From contig NMRA01000751.1 of NCBI GenBank assembly GCA_002633005.1, forward strand, positions 49,791-113,790: 64,000 bases of DNA, in the 5' to 3' direction. Below the pieces are notes generated by a model. It ran no database searches, was not told where the DNA came from, and saw only the letters and a program-made list of their open reading frames with translations. Shown piece after piece: positions 63,488-64,000 of this stretch. Every line of letters begins with the position of its first letter. The stretch's first letter is position 1. The DNA is from Phoronis australis. Taxonomy: Eukaryota; Phoronida; Phoronidae. A program made the translations under genes and the position numbers.

Positions 63488-64000
63488 CATTACATTGTGT
63501 CAAGTGTCCGATTCACCACCACCAACTTGATTTTTTTCAAGTGAGTGAGTTGCATGGGTCTTAAAAAAACTGTGCCGTTGGTGATGTTGTAGTTTTGGTT
63601 TTTAAGACAAGTGTTGCCAGGAAGGACTGGTACTATACAAAAGTCATGCATGTATGTACATAAAATCGCGCAATTTGCTGTCTGTATTAATAGTAACGAG
63701 TAAACAGGGTTATCCCCGTACAAGTGACTCTTCATGTTTGTGCAATGCATTAGTGCAAATTGTCATGTTATGGCTGGTGTCATGCTGTATTCAGTTTACA
63801 AACTCTTGTCATATGCCACCATTGACACTGAAAATTTATTTAACATTTACATTTATTTAAAATGTACAGAATTAATGTAAACGTTTGGTTTTTAATCATT
63901 CTGTATTTGTTTGTTATGGTGGTATAGTCATGCTGTACTGTAAGTTTATTTAATGCTTGTTTTCTTGACAAGTGATTTTCGGATTCATCTAAAAAGAGTT

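Noticed and set aside
1-64000. CRISPR arrays, operons, ribosome binding sites, rRNA genes
   Set aside because: The genome is eukaryotic. Tandem repeats here lack spacer-repeat structure, and no rRNA sequence was seen.

Overview
The window is a piece of animal nuclear genome. It has two spliced genes with GT-AG introns, large introns, single-base N joins and many nested repeats. Both proteins read easily against vertebrate relatives. The RAF gene is a single BRAF-like gene, and the repeats are not families I can name. An invertebrate animal fits (amphioxus, hemichordate, echinoderm or lophotrochozoan), but I cannot fix the species. All gene models were built by hand from reading frame, splice signals and remembered family sequence; no alignment or transcript was available.

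Left part (1-10.2 kb, minus strand): SLC25A3, the mitochondrial phosphate carrier. Six coding exons, all phase-consistent, run from an ATG at 9997 down to 738. The last exon or exons lie beyond the left edge. A probable 5' UTR exon and a compact promoter (E-box, inverted CCAAT, CRE) sit at about 10.12-10.22 kb. Its introns hold several inverted-repeat transposons and several copies of a modular repeat.

Middle (10.2-17.0 kb): intergenic sequence between two divergent genes. It holds diverged duplications, homopolymer runs and probable assembly joins, and no gene I recognise.

Right part (17.0-59.7 kb, plus strand): a complete RAF serine/threonine kinase gene. The core model gives 743 residues: Ras-binding domain, C1 zinc finger, CR2 14-3-3 site, acidic N-region, kinase domain and C-terminal 14-3-3 site. 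Two neighbouring exons (41746-41941 and 42405-42543) each encode a CR2 14-3-3 motif. Both fit the same upstream and downstream phases, but joining them through the main splice sites breaks the frame, so they look mutually exclusive. An upstream acceptor could instead include both. A 90-nt phase 1-1 exon downstream looks like a cassette.

Repeats: the most striking family is a roughly 1.1 kb modular repeat with a palindromic 5' end (GCGCCCACATAT...ATATGTGGGCGC) and a 3' end CAACGCTCTGCGTTGCTCTTG. Its modules recur about every 150 bp, and most carry a CCACTAGGGGGCAC-type sequence that closely resembles the CTCF core motif. Copies in both orientations flank or invade both genes. Other elements include hAT-like elements (CAGGGCTTGGAAT ends; CAGGGTTCCC ends), fold-back MITEs, tRNA-derived SINEs, minisatellites and microsatellites.
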